DNA of 64,000 bases from contig NZ_JELR01000002.1 of the NCBI RefSeq assembly GCF_000708675.1, positions 620,001 through 684,000 on the forward strand, in the 5' to 3' direction. Within the stretch, counting starts at the first letter, position 1. The number at the start of each line of letters is the position of its first letter. Source of the DNA: Microbulbifer sp. HZ11 (GTDB taxonomy: Bacteria; Pseudomonadota; Gammaproteobacteria; Pseudomonadales; Cellvibrionaceae). Both the position numbers and the translations under genes were made by a program. Below the pieces are notes generated by a model, which saw only the letters and a list, made by a program, of their open reading frames with translations, was not told where the DNA came from and ran no database searches. This document shows positions 44,026 through 52,348 of this stretch, one piece after another.

Positions 44026-45957
44026 ATGTTCGACGAGATTCCCCGCCAGCGCCCATCCACGCCGCTCCTCGACCAGATCGATGACCCGGCCCAACTGCGC
44101 GCCCTGTCGGAAAAACAGTTGCCGGAACTGGCAACCGAGCTGCGTGAATACCTGCTCTACTGCGTGGGCCAGACCGGCGGTCACTTTGGTGCCGGTCTGG
44201 GCGTGGTAGAGCTCACCATTGCCCTGCACTACATCTACAACACCCCGGAAGACCGCCTGGTGTGGGATGTAGGCCACCAGACCTACCCGCACAAGATCCT
44301 TACCGGCCGCCGCGAGCAGATGCTTACCATGCGCCAGCAGGGCGGCCTGTCCGGCTTCCCCAAGCGCAGCGAAAGCCCCTACGACACCTTCGGTGTGGGC
44401 CATTCCAGCACCTCCATCAGTGCCGCCCTGGGTATGGCCCTGGGCTCCCCGGATGAGCGCAAGGTGGTCGCCGTCATCGGCGACGGTGCCATGACCGCCG
44501 GTATGGCCTTCGAGGCCCTGAACCATGCTGCCCACACCGGCAAAGACATGCTGGTGGTGTTGAACGACAACCGCATGTCCATCTCCAAGAACGTGGGCGG
44601 CCTCGCCACCTACTTCGCGCGAATTCTGGCAAGCAAGACCTACCTGAATATGCGCGAAGGCAGCCGCAAGATCCTGTCGGCCATCCCCAAGGCGTGGCAG
44701 CTGGCGCGCCGCACCGAAGAACACGTGAAGGGCATGATCACTCCGGGCACTCTGTTTGAGGAACTGGGCTTCAATTACGTAGGCCCCCTCGATGGCCACA
44801 ATATGCAGGACCTGGTGCACACCCTGCGCAACCTGCGCAATCAGCGCGGCCCGCAACTGCTGCATATCGTCACCACCAAGGGCAAGGGCTTTGGCCCAGC
44901 GGAAGAAGACCCGGTGGGTTACCACGCGCTCAATAAACTCGAGCCGGAACCCAAGGTTCAGGTCGCCGCGCCCCCCGAAGTGCCTGGACAGCAGAAAAAG
45001 AAAGGCCCCAAATATCAGGATATTTTCGGCCAGTGGCTGTGCGATGCCGCGGAGCAGGATGAAAAACTGGTCGCCATCACCCCGGCCATGTGCGAAGGCT
45101 CCGGTATGGTCGAATTCGCCGAGCGCTTCCCCGAGCGCTACCACGACGTCGCCATCGCCGAGCAGCACGCGGTCACCCTCGCCGCCGGCCTCGCCTGCGA
45201 AGACCAGAAGCCGGTGGTTGCCATCTACTCCACCTTCCTGCAGCGCGGCTACGACCAGCTGGTACACGACGTGGCCATCCAGAACCTGGACGTCACCTTC
45301 GCCATCGACCGCGCCGGCCTCGTCGGCGAAGACGGCCCCACCCACGCGGGCAGTTTCGACCTGACCTTTATGCGCTGCCTGCCCAATATGGTCATCGCCG
45401 CACCCAGTGATGAAAACGAGTGCCGCCAGCTGCTCTACACCGCCTACCAGCACCAGGGCCCGTCTGCGGTGCGCTACCCGCGCGGTACTGGCCCGGGTGT
45501 GGAAATCGAAAAAACAATGACGGAGCTGCCGATCGGCAAGGGACGGGTGATTCAGGAGGGCAAAAACGTTGCGATCTTGAGTTTCGGCACCCTGTTGGCC
45601 CCGGCCCGCGAAGCCGCAGAAAAGCTCGGCACGACGCTGGTTGATATGCGCTGGGTAAAACCCCTGGACGAAGAGTTGATAGACCGTTTGGCCGACAGCC
45701 ATGAGCTGCTGGTCACTTTGGAAGAAAACACGGTTGCTGGCGGTGCTGGCAGTGCGGTTTCAGAATACCTGAACCAGCGCATCGTTCCGGTACCGCTGTT
45801 GCAGCTGGGCTTGCCCGACAAGATCATCGAACACGGCAAGCACCCCAAACTGCTTGCAGAAATCGGCCTCGATGCCTCTGGTATCGAAGAACAAATTCGC
45901 GAACGCCAATCGCAAATGCACCAGGCCCAATCCAACGGACAAGCTGCAGCAATATAA
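44026..45957 (+). CDS. dxs: 1-deoxy-D-xylulose-5-phosphate synthase
   Basis: Thiamine-diphosphate enzyme opening the MEP isoprenoid pathway (pyruvate plus glyceraldehyde 3-phosphate). 643 aa from the ATG at 44026, preceded by AGGA. Motifs: [36 protein letters not shown], ThDP-binding [15 protein letters not shown] with [14 protein letters not shown], the catalytic Glu in [16 protein letters not shown], and [15 protein letters not shown]. Functionally paired with ispA 8.9 kb upstream. Confidence 0.97.
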   Translation: MFDEIPRQRPSTPLLDQIDDPAQLRALSEKQLPELATELREYLLYCVGQTGGHFGAGLGVVELTIALHYIYNTPEDRLVWDVGHQTYPHKILTGRREQMLTMRQQGGLSGFPKRSESPYDTFGVGHSSTSISAALGMALGSPDERKVVAVIGDGAMTAGMAFEALNHAAHTGKDMLVVLNDNRMSISKNVGGLATYFARILASKTYLNMREGSRKILSAIPKAWQLARRTEEHVKGMITPGTLFEELGFNYVGPLDGHNMQDLVHTLRNLRNQRGPQLLHIVTTKGKGFGPAEEDPVGYHALNKLEPEPKVQVAAPPEVPGQQKKKGPKYQDIFGQWLCDAAEQDEKLVAITPAMCEGSGMVEFAERFPERYHDVAIAEQHAVTLAAGLACEDQKPVVAIYSTFLQRGYDQLVHDVAIQNLDVTFAIDRAGLVGEDGPTHAGSFDLTFMRCLPNMVIAAPSDENECRQLLYTAYQHQGPSAVRYPRGTGPGVEIEKTMTELPIGKGRVIQEGKNVAILSFGTLLAPAREAAEKLGTTLVDMRWVKPLDEELIDRLADSHELLVTLEENTVAGGAGSAVSEYLNQRIVPVPLLQLGLPDKIIEHGKHPKLLAEIGLDASGIEEQIRERQSQMHQAQSNGQAAAI

Positions 45958-45986
45958 CACTTACGAAGCCGAGTACTCGAACTTAA

Positions 45987-46097
45987 GGCCGGGTGCCTGG
46001 GGCGGGTTTTCAGGATCGTCGCAAACAGGATGTTTGCGCCGAAGCTCCCAAGGATGGGTTTACAGCGGTCCTGAAAACCCGCCCCTGGTGCCCGGCC
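45987..46097. repeat. Stem-variable hairpin repeat, copy 4
   Basis: After dxs. Arms 45987-46018 and 46066-46097 pair over about 30 bp (GGGCGGGTTTTCAGGA with TCCTGAAAACCCGCCC at the inner side). Inside: hairpin CGCAAACAGGATGTTTGCG (46020-46038), then CTCCCAAGGATGGGTTTACA, the family core. The interior is nearly identical to the reverse complement of copy 5, at 62.5 kb. Confidence 0.85.
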
Positions 46098-46143
46098 GCC
46101 ACGCGCTCCGGACAGAGCTCCAATGACGAGCTCCGAAAGAGCT

Positions 46144-46343
46144 GCGGTGGCGCCGGGTCACTGGGTAAAGCTTTTCGGAACCGCTGTAAATACCCGCAAG
46201 CGGGGCCGGCCGCCAATCACAGATTGGCGTCGTTAGGCCGCACGCGAAGCCATGCTTCGCAAACGTTTGCCTAACCCATGTACGCTCCGTCGGCGACGTC
46301 CCTGTCGCCGATGCTTCCGAAAAGCTTTACCCAGTACCCCGCC
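46144..46343. repeat. Stem-variable hairpin repeat, copy 6 (expanded)
   Basis: Directly next to copy 4. Arms CTGGGTAAAGCTTTTCGGA (46161-46179) and its perfect complement (46316-46334), extended by GC-rich pairing to both ends. The interior is longer than in other copies and nests more hairpins: GCCAATC/GATTGGC, GTTAGGC/GCCTAAC with GCGAAGC/GCTTCGC inside, and GTCGGCGAC/GTCGCCGA. ACCGCTGTAAATACCC near the left arm looks like a degraded core in reverse orientation. Confidence 0.65.
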
Positions 46344-46413
46344 TTATATTCTGGCAGCTTCACAACTTAGCCAGTTCGCTAAAAGTAAAATATAAACAGA
46401 GACAGGAAGTACG

Positions 46414-48297
46414 ATGTCCTTTACCCATTCCGTTAAGCAAATCCTGAACTCCAAACGCCTCGGGGTATCCATTGCCATTATGGCTGCCAGCCTGCATGTA
46501 CAGGCCATGGATCATAAAGCCTTCGACAACGCCATGGGTGAAATTCCGAAAAGTGGTGCCAGTGACAAACTTAAAGCACTGCAAGATCTCCGCTACCGCT
46601 GGATTATGGAAAGCTACCCCGAAGCCGCCACCTACGAAGGCTACCCCGGCGTAGAACAGAACTGGACCGATCAATCCATCAAAGGCATCGAACGTCGCAA
46701 AGGCCAGACCCGCGAACTGCTCGCCGCCAGCCGTCACCTCGACGAAGACAAACTCAGCGACAGTGAAAAGCTCGATTACCAGCTGATGTATCAGGACCTG
46801 CTGCTGCAGGTACGCGGCTACCAGTTCCCCGAGCACCTGATGCCCGTCAATCACATGAGTGGCATCCAGCGCAGAGTGCCTGCGGTGCTGAACGCCATGC
46901 CCAAACGTACCGCTGCCGATTACGAAGATATTCTCGCCCGCCTGGACAAACTGCCCGGCCTGATCGAGCAAACCAGAATTCTGATGGAGAAAGGCCTCGC
47001 ACAGAAACTGACGCCGCCGCAAATCACCCTACGCGACCTGCCCGGCCAGATCCGCGCACTGATACCCGCCGACCCCAAACAAAGCCCCCTGCTGAAGGCG
47101 TTTTTTGAAATGCCCGCGAGCATTCCCGCGGTGCAGCAAAACAGATTGCGGACCCGTGCCGTCAACATTTATCAGAAAACGCTGGTGCAGAACTGGAAGC
47201 GATTTGCCGAGTATGTTGAGCGGGATTATATTCCGAATGCGAACACCGAAACCGCATTCACCAAGCATGATGACGGTATCCGCTGGTACGCGTATAAAGT
47301 GCGAGAGGAAACCACCACCGATCTGAGCCCGGAGGAAATCCACCGCATCGGTCTGGCTGAGGTGCGCCGTATTCGGAATGAAATGGATGCGATCATCAAG
47401 AAGACCGGTTTCGATGGTGATTTCAAAGCGTTTACGGATTTCCTGCGCAACGATCCGCAGTTCTATTACGAGAACAAAGAAGACCTGCTGAAAAACTACC
47501 GGGATATCGCCAAACGCATCGACGGTGAACTGCCGGCACAGTTCGGTACTCTGCCGCGCCTGCCCTACGGCATCAAGCCGATTCCAAGTTACTCAGAAAA
47601 ATCCCAGACTACCGCCTATTACCAGCCGGGCTCCATGGAATCCGGCCGCGCGGGCGTCTTCTTCGCCAATACCTACAACCTGAAGAGCCGCCCAACCTGG
47701 GAAATGGAAGCGCTGACCGTGCACGAGGCGATGCCTGGACACCACCTACAGATTGCTCTCGCTCAGGAACAGAAAAATATCCACCCGCTGCGCCGCACAA
47801 AAATGTACACGGGCTTTGTGGAAGGCTGGGGCCTCTACTCCGAGAGCCTGGGGTACGACCTGGGACTGTACAAGGATCCCTATAACGAATTCGGCGCACT
47901 CACCTACGATATGTGGCGAGCGGTGCGATTGGTGGTGGACACTGGGATGCATCAATTGGGCTGGAGCCGGGACGAGGCGATTCAGTATTTTATGAATAAC
48001 AGCGCAAAACCTGAGCACGACATCGTAGTGGAAATCGACCGCTATCTGGTGTGGCCGGGTCAGGCGTTGGCTTACAAGATAGGCCAGTTAAAAATCAAGG
48101 AAATCCGCGCGCGCGCGGAAGAGGCACTGGGTAAAAACTTTGATATTCGCCAGTTCCACGACGCGCTACTCGGCGCCGGCGCACTGCCATTGAATGTATT
48201 GGAAAGCCGTATGAATACCTGGATCGAATCACAGGGCGGCGCGATCAGCGCTACCAGCCCGGTGAGTGATGCCGGTGGCCAGGTGGCACTTCATTAA
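46414..48297 (+). CDS. DUF885-family metallopeptidase-like secreted protein
   Basis: 627 aa with a short signal peptide (GVSIAIMAASLHVQA). The zinc-peptidase motif HEAMPGHHLQ lies at about residue 443 and a conserved Glu follows in FVEGWGLYSESLG. The IQRRVPAVLNAMPKRTAADY and RPTWEMEALTVHEA contexts match the DUF885 family. Family members are thought to be periplasmic or envelope peptidases of unknown substrate. AGGAAG precedes the ATG; it is monocistronic with its own terminator. Confidence 0.9.
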   Translation: MSFTHSVKQILNSKRLGVSIAIMAASLHVQAMDHKAFDNAMGEIPKSGASDKLKALQDLRYRWIMESYPEAATYEGYPGVEQNWTDQSIKGIERRKGQTRELLAASRHLDEDKLSDSEKLDYQLMYQDLLLQVRGYQFPEHLMPVNHMSGIQRRVPAVLNAMPKRTAADYEDILARLDKLPGLIEQTRILMEKGLAQKLTPPQITLRDLPGQIRALIPADPKQSPLLKAFFEMPASIPAVQQNRLRTRAVNIYQKTLVQNWKRFAEYVERDYIPNANTETAFTKHDDGIRWYAYKVREETTTDLSPEEIHRIGLAEVRRIRNEMDAIIKKTGFDGDFKAFTDFLRNDPQFYYENKEDLLKNYRDIAKRIDGELPAQFGTLPRLPYGIKPIPSYSEKSQTTAYYQPGSMESGRAGVFFANTYNLKSRPTWEMEALTVHEAMPGHHLQIALAQEQKNIHPLRRTKMYTGFVEGWGLYSESLGYDLGLYKDPYNEFGALTYDMWRAVRLVVDTGMHQLGWSRDEAIQYFMNNSAKPEHDIVVEIDRYLVWPGQALAYKIGQLKIKEIRARAEEALGKNFDIRQFHDALLGAGALPLNVLESRMNTWIESQGGAISATSPVSDAGGQVALH

Positions 48298-48316
48298 AAT
48301 CGATATTCGTTTCAGA

Positions 48317-48352
48317 AAAAATCAGGGCCGCTCTCGCGGCCCTGATTTTATG
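48317..48352. terminator. Bidirectional intrinsic terminator
   Basis: AAAAATCAGGGCCGC and GCGGCCCTGATTTT around a TCTC loop, with A and T tracts on both sides, between the convergent DUF885 gene and the alginate lyase gene. Confidence 0.88.
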
Positions 48353-48392
48353 TGCGAAGCCAATACATCGACTTCAGTCTACTCGCTGTACC

Positions 48393-51080
48393 CTACTCGT
48401 GCGACACATAGTAATCGTACACATAGGTTTCCGCATAGTTATCGTAGCTTTCTCCCGGCGCTGTACCATCGTGGGACTGGGTGTAATTACCCAGCTTGAA
48501 GTAGCAGCCGGAAATCGCTTCGTCGTGTACGTAGGGCACCTTTTCTTCGTTGTAGTAGAAGTGCGTCTGCCCGTCGTAAGATTCCATCTTCACGGTAAAC
48601 ACGGTACCCAGCTCGTAGTTGCCATCCACCAGGTAGCCGTGGCGGTCGTTGCCATTGGTGATCCACAAATTGGCGTGAGTGTCCGGGTTCCCCACGGTAC
48701 CGCAGTTATCCCAGTCGTCATCGGTGCCCGGCGGGCAGGTGCCGTTATGACCTTCGATACGGAAAACTACAACATCGTCGCCGGAGTCGTGAATCTGTCC
48801 CACTACCACGTGTGGCTTCACATGAGTCAGATTGGTGACCTTCTGCTTGATCCACATAGTGTGCTTTTTGCCATCGGTGTTGGACCAGGCTGCGGCACTT
48901 TTCGAGTTCTGGAAATGGTAGTTCTGGGTCATCTCCCGAAGCTCACTGCGCGGGTTGCTGGAGCCACTGGTGGAATCCCCGTGGTGATTGGCCCGGAACT
49001 GAACCGCGTACTCCTGTTCCTCTTCGTCAAAGATCAGTTTGAACCACTCGTCACTGGAGAAGGTATACAGGTCCGGCGTGTAGTGTTCCTCGGCTCCGTT
49101 AATCGGCAGGGTCAGCTTCCACCAGGACAGGTCAATCACCTGAGAGGCGTAGCGCATGATGGGTGCCGGTGGAGGTACTTCGAGGTCCGCCTGGGTGGTG
49201 ACATTTTCCGCTTCGAACAGGTCGAAGATTGCATCGCCGCTGCCATCGCCGTAGCGGGCATAGGCCAGTGCCGGTGAGCCGGTAGAAACATACTCCACGG
49301 TAACCTGCTGCCAGCCATCGCCGTGATTGGTCGTGGTCTCGTAGACGTTATCCGAACCCAGGTCCTGAATACCGATGGTGCCGTGATTGTAAACCCAGGC
49401 GCTCACCTGATAGCGGTTGCCCGCAGCCGGCTTGTAGATCGCCTGTTCCATACGACCGCCATCGCCCTTGATCACCAGCAGACGGCCACCGTCCACCGGC
49501 ATTGGATTGGAGGTGCCATTAGTGGAAACCACGTTGGCCGGGTCACGCTCTTCCCAGCCGCCGGTGGACGAACTCAGCTCAAAGCTGTTGTTGACCAGCG
49601 GCCACAGGTCTTCCACTGCCGCATTATCCACGGTAATGGTTTCAGTCGTAGAGGATTCAAAGCCTTCATCATCGGTAACCGTCAGGGTAACCGTGTAACT
49701 GCCCTGCTCGCTGTAGATGTGCGAAACATTGGCGCCACTGCCGCCGCTGCCATCGCCAAAGTCCCACGCGTAGGCAGTAATGTCGCCACCGTCCGGGTCG
49801 TAGGAAGACGAACCACTCAGGTTCAGGCTGGTGTTTACCCGCGTGGTGGTAGAGCCGCTGATGGTGGCCACCGGGTACTCGGAGGGAAGTTCACTCACGG
49901 TCACTTCGGCACTGGCACTATCGGTAATGCCAGCGGCGTTGGTGACCTGCAGATTCACCGTGTACACACCGGTGCTGTTGTAGGTGTGTACCGGGCTCTC
50001 ATCCAGCGAGGTAACGCCGTCACCGAAATCCCAACTGTAATTCAGCGACCCGCCATTGGAATTATAGGAACCGCTGCCGTCCAGAGTAAACGGAATACCC
50101 ACGGTTACATTGCTCGGCACATCGATCACCGCACTGGGGCTACCCGGGCCGCCTTCGCCGCGCACCACTTCAATCTCGGTCATACTGTTCCAGCTATTGG
50201 ACGTATTCCCGAGGCCTACCACTCGCACATAGCGACCGGAGAAATCGTCAAAATTGTGCGCCTCCAGTTGCAGGCTGTTACCGGAACTGTTGCCACCGTA
50301 GACGTAAGTAAGGCTGTTTTGGTTATCGCCTACGTAAACCTCAAACGATGCCGTACGGCTGTCGCCCTTGTACCAGGCAATATTCAGTGCACTGACCATG
50401 CAACTGCTACCCAGATCGAAGGTGATGTATTCGCCGGCACCATTGGCGGACCAGCGTGAACCGAGGTTGCCGTCGTGGGCATTGGCCGGCCCGTTGCCGT
50501 CATCGGAACTGGCGCTGGAAGACTGGATTTCACACAAGTCAGTGCCGCCCCCCCCGGAACCGGAACTGGAGCCCGATCCGGAACTGGAGCTGGAACTTGA
50601 ACTGGAGCCACCGCCAGAACTAGAACCGCCGCCATCTACGATGGAGAAGTCGTCAAAACGACCTTCGCCGCCGTTATAGGTACCGGTGACCGTCACACTG
50701 CTGTGGCTGCCGGAATTGAACGTCACCCCCAGCTCACCCCAATCGGAATAAGTATCGGCGTCACTGTAGGTTTCGGATCCGACGGTGACCTCGATCCCAC
50801 CGGCACCACGCAACCAGGCACTCAGGCTGTAATCCGTATACGGATCTACCGCAACCTGCTGGGAAAAAGCCCCACCGGAGCCGGTGATTTTTGCACTGCT
50901 GCTGCCGCCGAGGGCAACACCGGAAATAGCGGAAGGATCGGAATCATCCCAACCGGACCAACCGGATTCAAAACCCGGGTTTTCAATGGTCGCCGCAACC
51001 GCTGTGGATACGCCGACCGCCAGATAAAGCGCGGACTGCGCCATTTTCTGACTGATTTTTTTCAGTGTGAATTTTCTCAT
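48393..51080 (-). CDS. Secreted multi-domain alginate lyase (PL7) with PKD and carbohydrate-binding domains
   Basis: 895 aa. In order: signal peptide (1-29), beta-sandwich carbohydrate-binding-like domain (about 31-148), Ser/Gly linker (about 152-179), F5/8-type C (CBM32-like) domain (about 182-310), two PKD domains (about 316-395 and 400-487, with YSWDFGDGV and YAWDFGDGSG), a second CBM-like domain (about 492-630) and the PL7 catalytic domain (about 645-895). PL7 signatures: SNPRSELREM, the QIH of VVVGQIHDSG, and YFKLGNYTQ. It depolymerises alginate outside the cell by beta-elimination; the M/G preference cannot be read with certainty. Confidence 0.95.
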   Translation of the reverse strand: MRKFTLKKISQKMAQSALYLAVGVSTAVAATIENPGFESGWSGWDDSDPSAISGVALGGSSSAKITGSGGAFSQQVAVDPYTDYSLSAWLRGAGGIEVTVGSETYSDADTYSDWGELGVTFNSGSHSSVTVTGTYNGGEGRFDDFSIVDGGGSSSGGGSSSSSSSSSGSGSSSGSGGGGTDLCEIQSSSASSDDGNGPANAHDGNLGSRWSANGAGEYITFDLGSSCMVSALNIAWYKGDSRTASFEVYVGDNQNSLTYVYGGNSSGNSLQLEAHNFDDFSGRYVRVVGLGNTSNSWNSMTEIEVVRGEGGPGSPSAVIDVPSNVTVGIPFTLDGSGSYNSNGGSLNYSWDFGDGVTSLDESPVHTYNSTGVYTVNLQVTNAAGITDSASAEVTVSELPSEYPVATISGSTTTRVNTSLNLSGSSSYDPDGGDITAYAWDFGDGSGGSGANVSHIYSEQGSYTVTLTVTDDEGFESSTTETITVDNAAVEDLWPLVNNSFELSSSTGGWEERDPANVVSTNGTSNPMPVDGGRLLVIKGDGGRMEQAIYKPAAGNRYQVSAWVYNHGTIGIQDLGSDNVYETTTNHGDGWQQVTVEYVSTGSPALAYARYGDGSGDAIFDLFEAENVTTQADLEVPPPAPIMRYASQVIDLSWWKLTLPINGAEEHYTPDLYTFSSDEWFKLIFDEEEQEYAVQFRANHHGDSTSGSSNPRSELREMTQNYHFQNSKSAAAWSNTDGKKHTMWIKQKVTNLTHVKPHVVVGQIHDSGDDVVVFRIEGHNGTCPPGTDDDWDNCGTVGNPDTHANLWITNGNDRHGYLVDGNYELGTVFTVKMESYDGQTHFYYNEEKVPYVHDEAISGCYFKLGNYTQSHDGTAPGESYDNYAETYVYDYYVSHE

Positions 51081-51305
51081 CGCATAGAGACCTGATTATT
51101 GATTTTTATTTCGGAACATCTACTCGCTATAGCGCTTCGCACTTGCCAACCACACACAAAAACATCCCCCAAAAAAAGAGAAGGTATCTGTAATAAAAAC
51201 GAAATCACGAAGCGCGAGGAAGGCTAATGTCCGCCGGAACAGGCTGTCAATTTTCAGAGATATCACCGAAAACCGAACAATAAAAAATCTGCAGAAACAG
51301 CAAAA

Positions 51306-51317
51306 TTGGTTAACCAA
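51306..51317. promoter_or_regulatory. Palindrome TTGGTTAACCAA
   Basis: Perfect 12-bp palindrome about 230 bp upstream of the alginate lyase ATG. The TGGT-NN-ACCA pattern is that of FadR-subfamily GntR regulators, which control sugar-acid and alginate use in several marine bacteria. A second, near-identical site is at 51441. Confidence 0.5.
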
Positions 51318-51430
51318 ATTCGCTAAACCAATGAAAACAAATGAAAAATTTTTTCCTGAAAGCACACCGTATGAACCGGCTACAAAATAGCGAAATTGAA
51401 ATCAACACCAATATTTAATTTCGCGCCAAA

Positions 51431-51457
51431 CAGTGACTTATTGGTCAACCAATCACT
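51431..51457. promoter_or_regulatory. Palindrome ATTGGTCAACCAAT inside CAGTGA/TCACTG arms
   Basis: TTGGTCAACCAA (51441-51452), one base different from the site at 51306, itself flanked by CAGTGA and TCACTG. Two matching palindromes 135 bp apart upstream of one gene suggest a real operator pair. Confidence 0.5.
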
Positions 51458-51642
51458 GTAGACAAATGAAACTAAAAGAATTTTTTCGCGAAAAAAGTTC
51501 CGAATACTTTCGGAAGGAAAAAAATATTTTGATGCGGGTCGCACTTTTTTCACGACTGCCGGTAAAAATTGGTCTGATAGATTATGAAATTTTGGCGCGC
51601 TTTTATTTGAGTTATCCACGCCAAAATCAAAAAATGAGAACT

Positions 51643-52212
51643 CTACACACTCAGCGCTATACCGATCGCAAGGGTGGCAGCTCCCAGTAAAGTAAATACG
51701 ATGGAGGTTTTTCGGAACATCGGTACCGCAATGGCGATAACCAGGCCACTGACCAGACTGAAGAGCAGGCTGAGACCAAACATGATACCGAGCACCCAGA
51801 ATACCGGCCCGGCGTGCCCCTTGTGAATCAACAGAAACTGGTGCCACAGATCGTGCTTTTTAACGTGCAGTATTGCCTTGTTCGGGTCTTCCAGCGGCTC
51901 GAAGAACACCTGCCCCTTGTAGCCATACCAACCGATATAATTTTCTTTCGGCTCGTAATAGTAGTCCGCAGGTAACTTCATATCCTGCCCTTTCTCCTGC
52001 ATCAGCGGCAGTATCACTGCCCGCACGGCTTCCTCGTCCTTGGGAATGCCGTTGGGCAGGCTAACTTCAAACTGCTTCTCGGTGCGGACTCCACCGTCGA
52101 TATCCATCATATGCAGCATGCCGGTGGCGAGATACATCACCGCCAGGGGAAGAAAGAAACAGGAAAAATAAGTGTGGAGTTTAATCCACAGTAAACGAGT
52201 TCTGGATTTCAT
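51643..52212 (-). CDS. Short PepSY-type membrane protein
   Basis: 189 aa. Three helices: near the N terminus (LHTYFSCFFLPLAVMYLATG) and two at the end (GPVFWVLGIMFGLSLLFSLV, TLLGAATLAIGIAL), with a single PepSY-like periplasmic segment between (PADYYYEPKENYIGWYGYKG). About one third the length of the PepSY protein at 30 kb. It follows a TonB receptor gene on the same strand but is separated from it by a terminator; probably an accessory of metal uptake. Confidence 0.78.
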   Translation of the reverse strand: MKSRTRLLWIKLHTYFSCFFLPLAVMYLATGMLHMMDIDGGVRTEKQFEVSLPNGIPKDEEAVRAVILPLMQEKGQDMKLPADYYYEPKENYIGWYGYKGQVFFEPLEDPNKAILHVKKHDLWHQFLLIHKGHAGPVFWVLGIMFGLSLLFSLVSGLVIAIAVPMFRKTSIVFTLLGAATLAIGIALSV

Positions 52213-52297
52213 AGTTTTATTTGATGTTATTGAATTTTCTTATACGCCAACAAAAAAATTCTGCGATTAAGGCCAGTGAAGAAGGACTAAGATAAAT

Positions 52298-52331
52298 AAA
52301 AAGGCGCGGTGTTCACACACCGCGCCTTTTG
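52298..52331 (-). terminator. Intrinsic terminator after the second TonB receptor gene
   Basis: On the minus strand AAAAGGCGCGGTGTG pairs with CACCGCGCC followed by TTTTT. Located 18 bp past the receptor stop. Confidence 0.88.
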
Positions 52332-52348
52332 TTCATTAACAGCAGAAA

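Larger units (their letters stand above)
51081..51642 (-). other. A+T-rich control region upstream of the alginate lyase gene
   Basis: 560 bp, clearly more A+T-rich than its surroundings, between the lyase gene and the PepSY gene. No real gene seen; the short Phe-rich frames are compositional. It holds two operator-like palindromes, listed separately. Confidence 0.6.

Noticed and set aside
44014..45702. 562-codon open frame opposite dxs
   Set aside because: Antisense shadow of the highly biased dxs gene; composition of the product is Gly/Gln/Val-rich without any motif.
51120..51365. Phe-rich 81-codon minus-strand frame upstream of the alginate lyase
   Set aside because: Composition follows the A+T-rich intergenic DNA; no start signal and no homology suspected.
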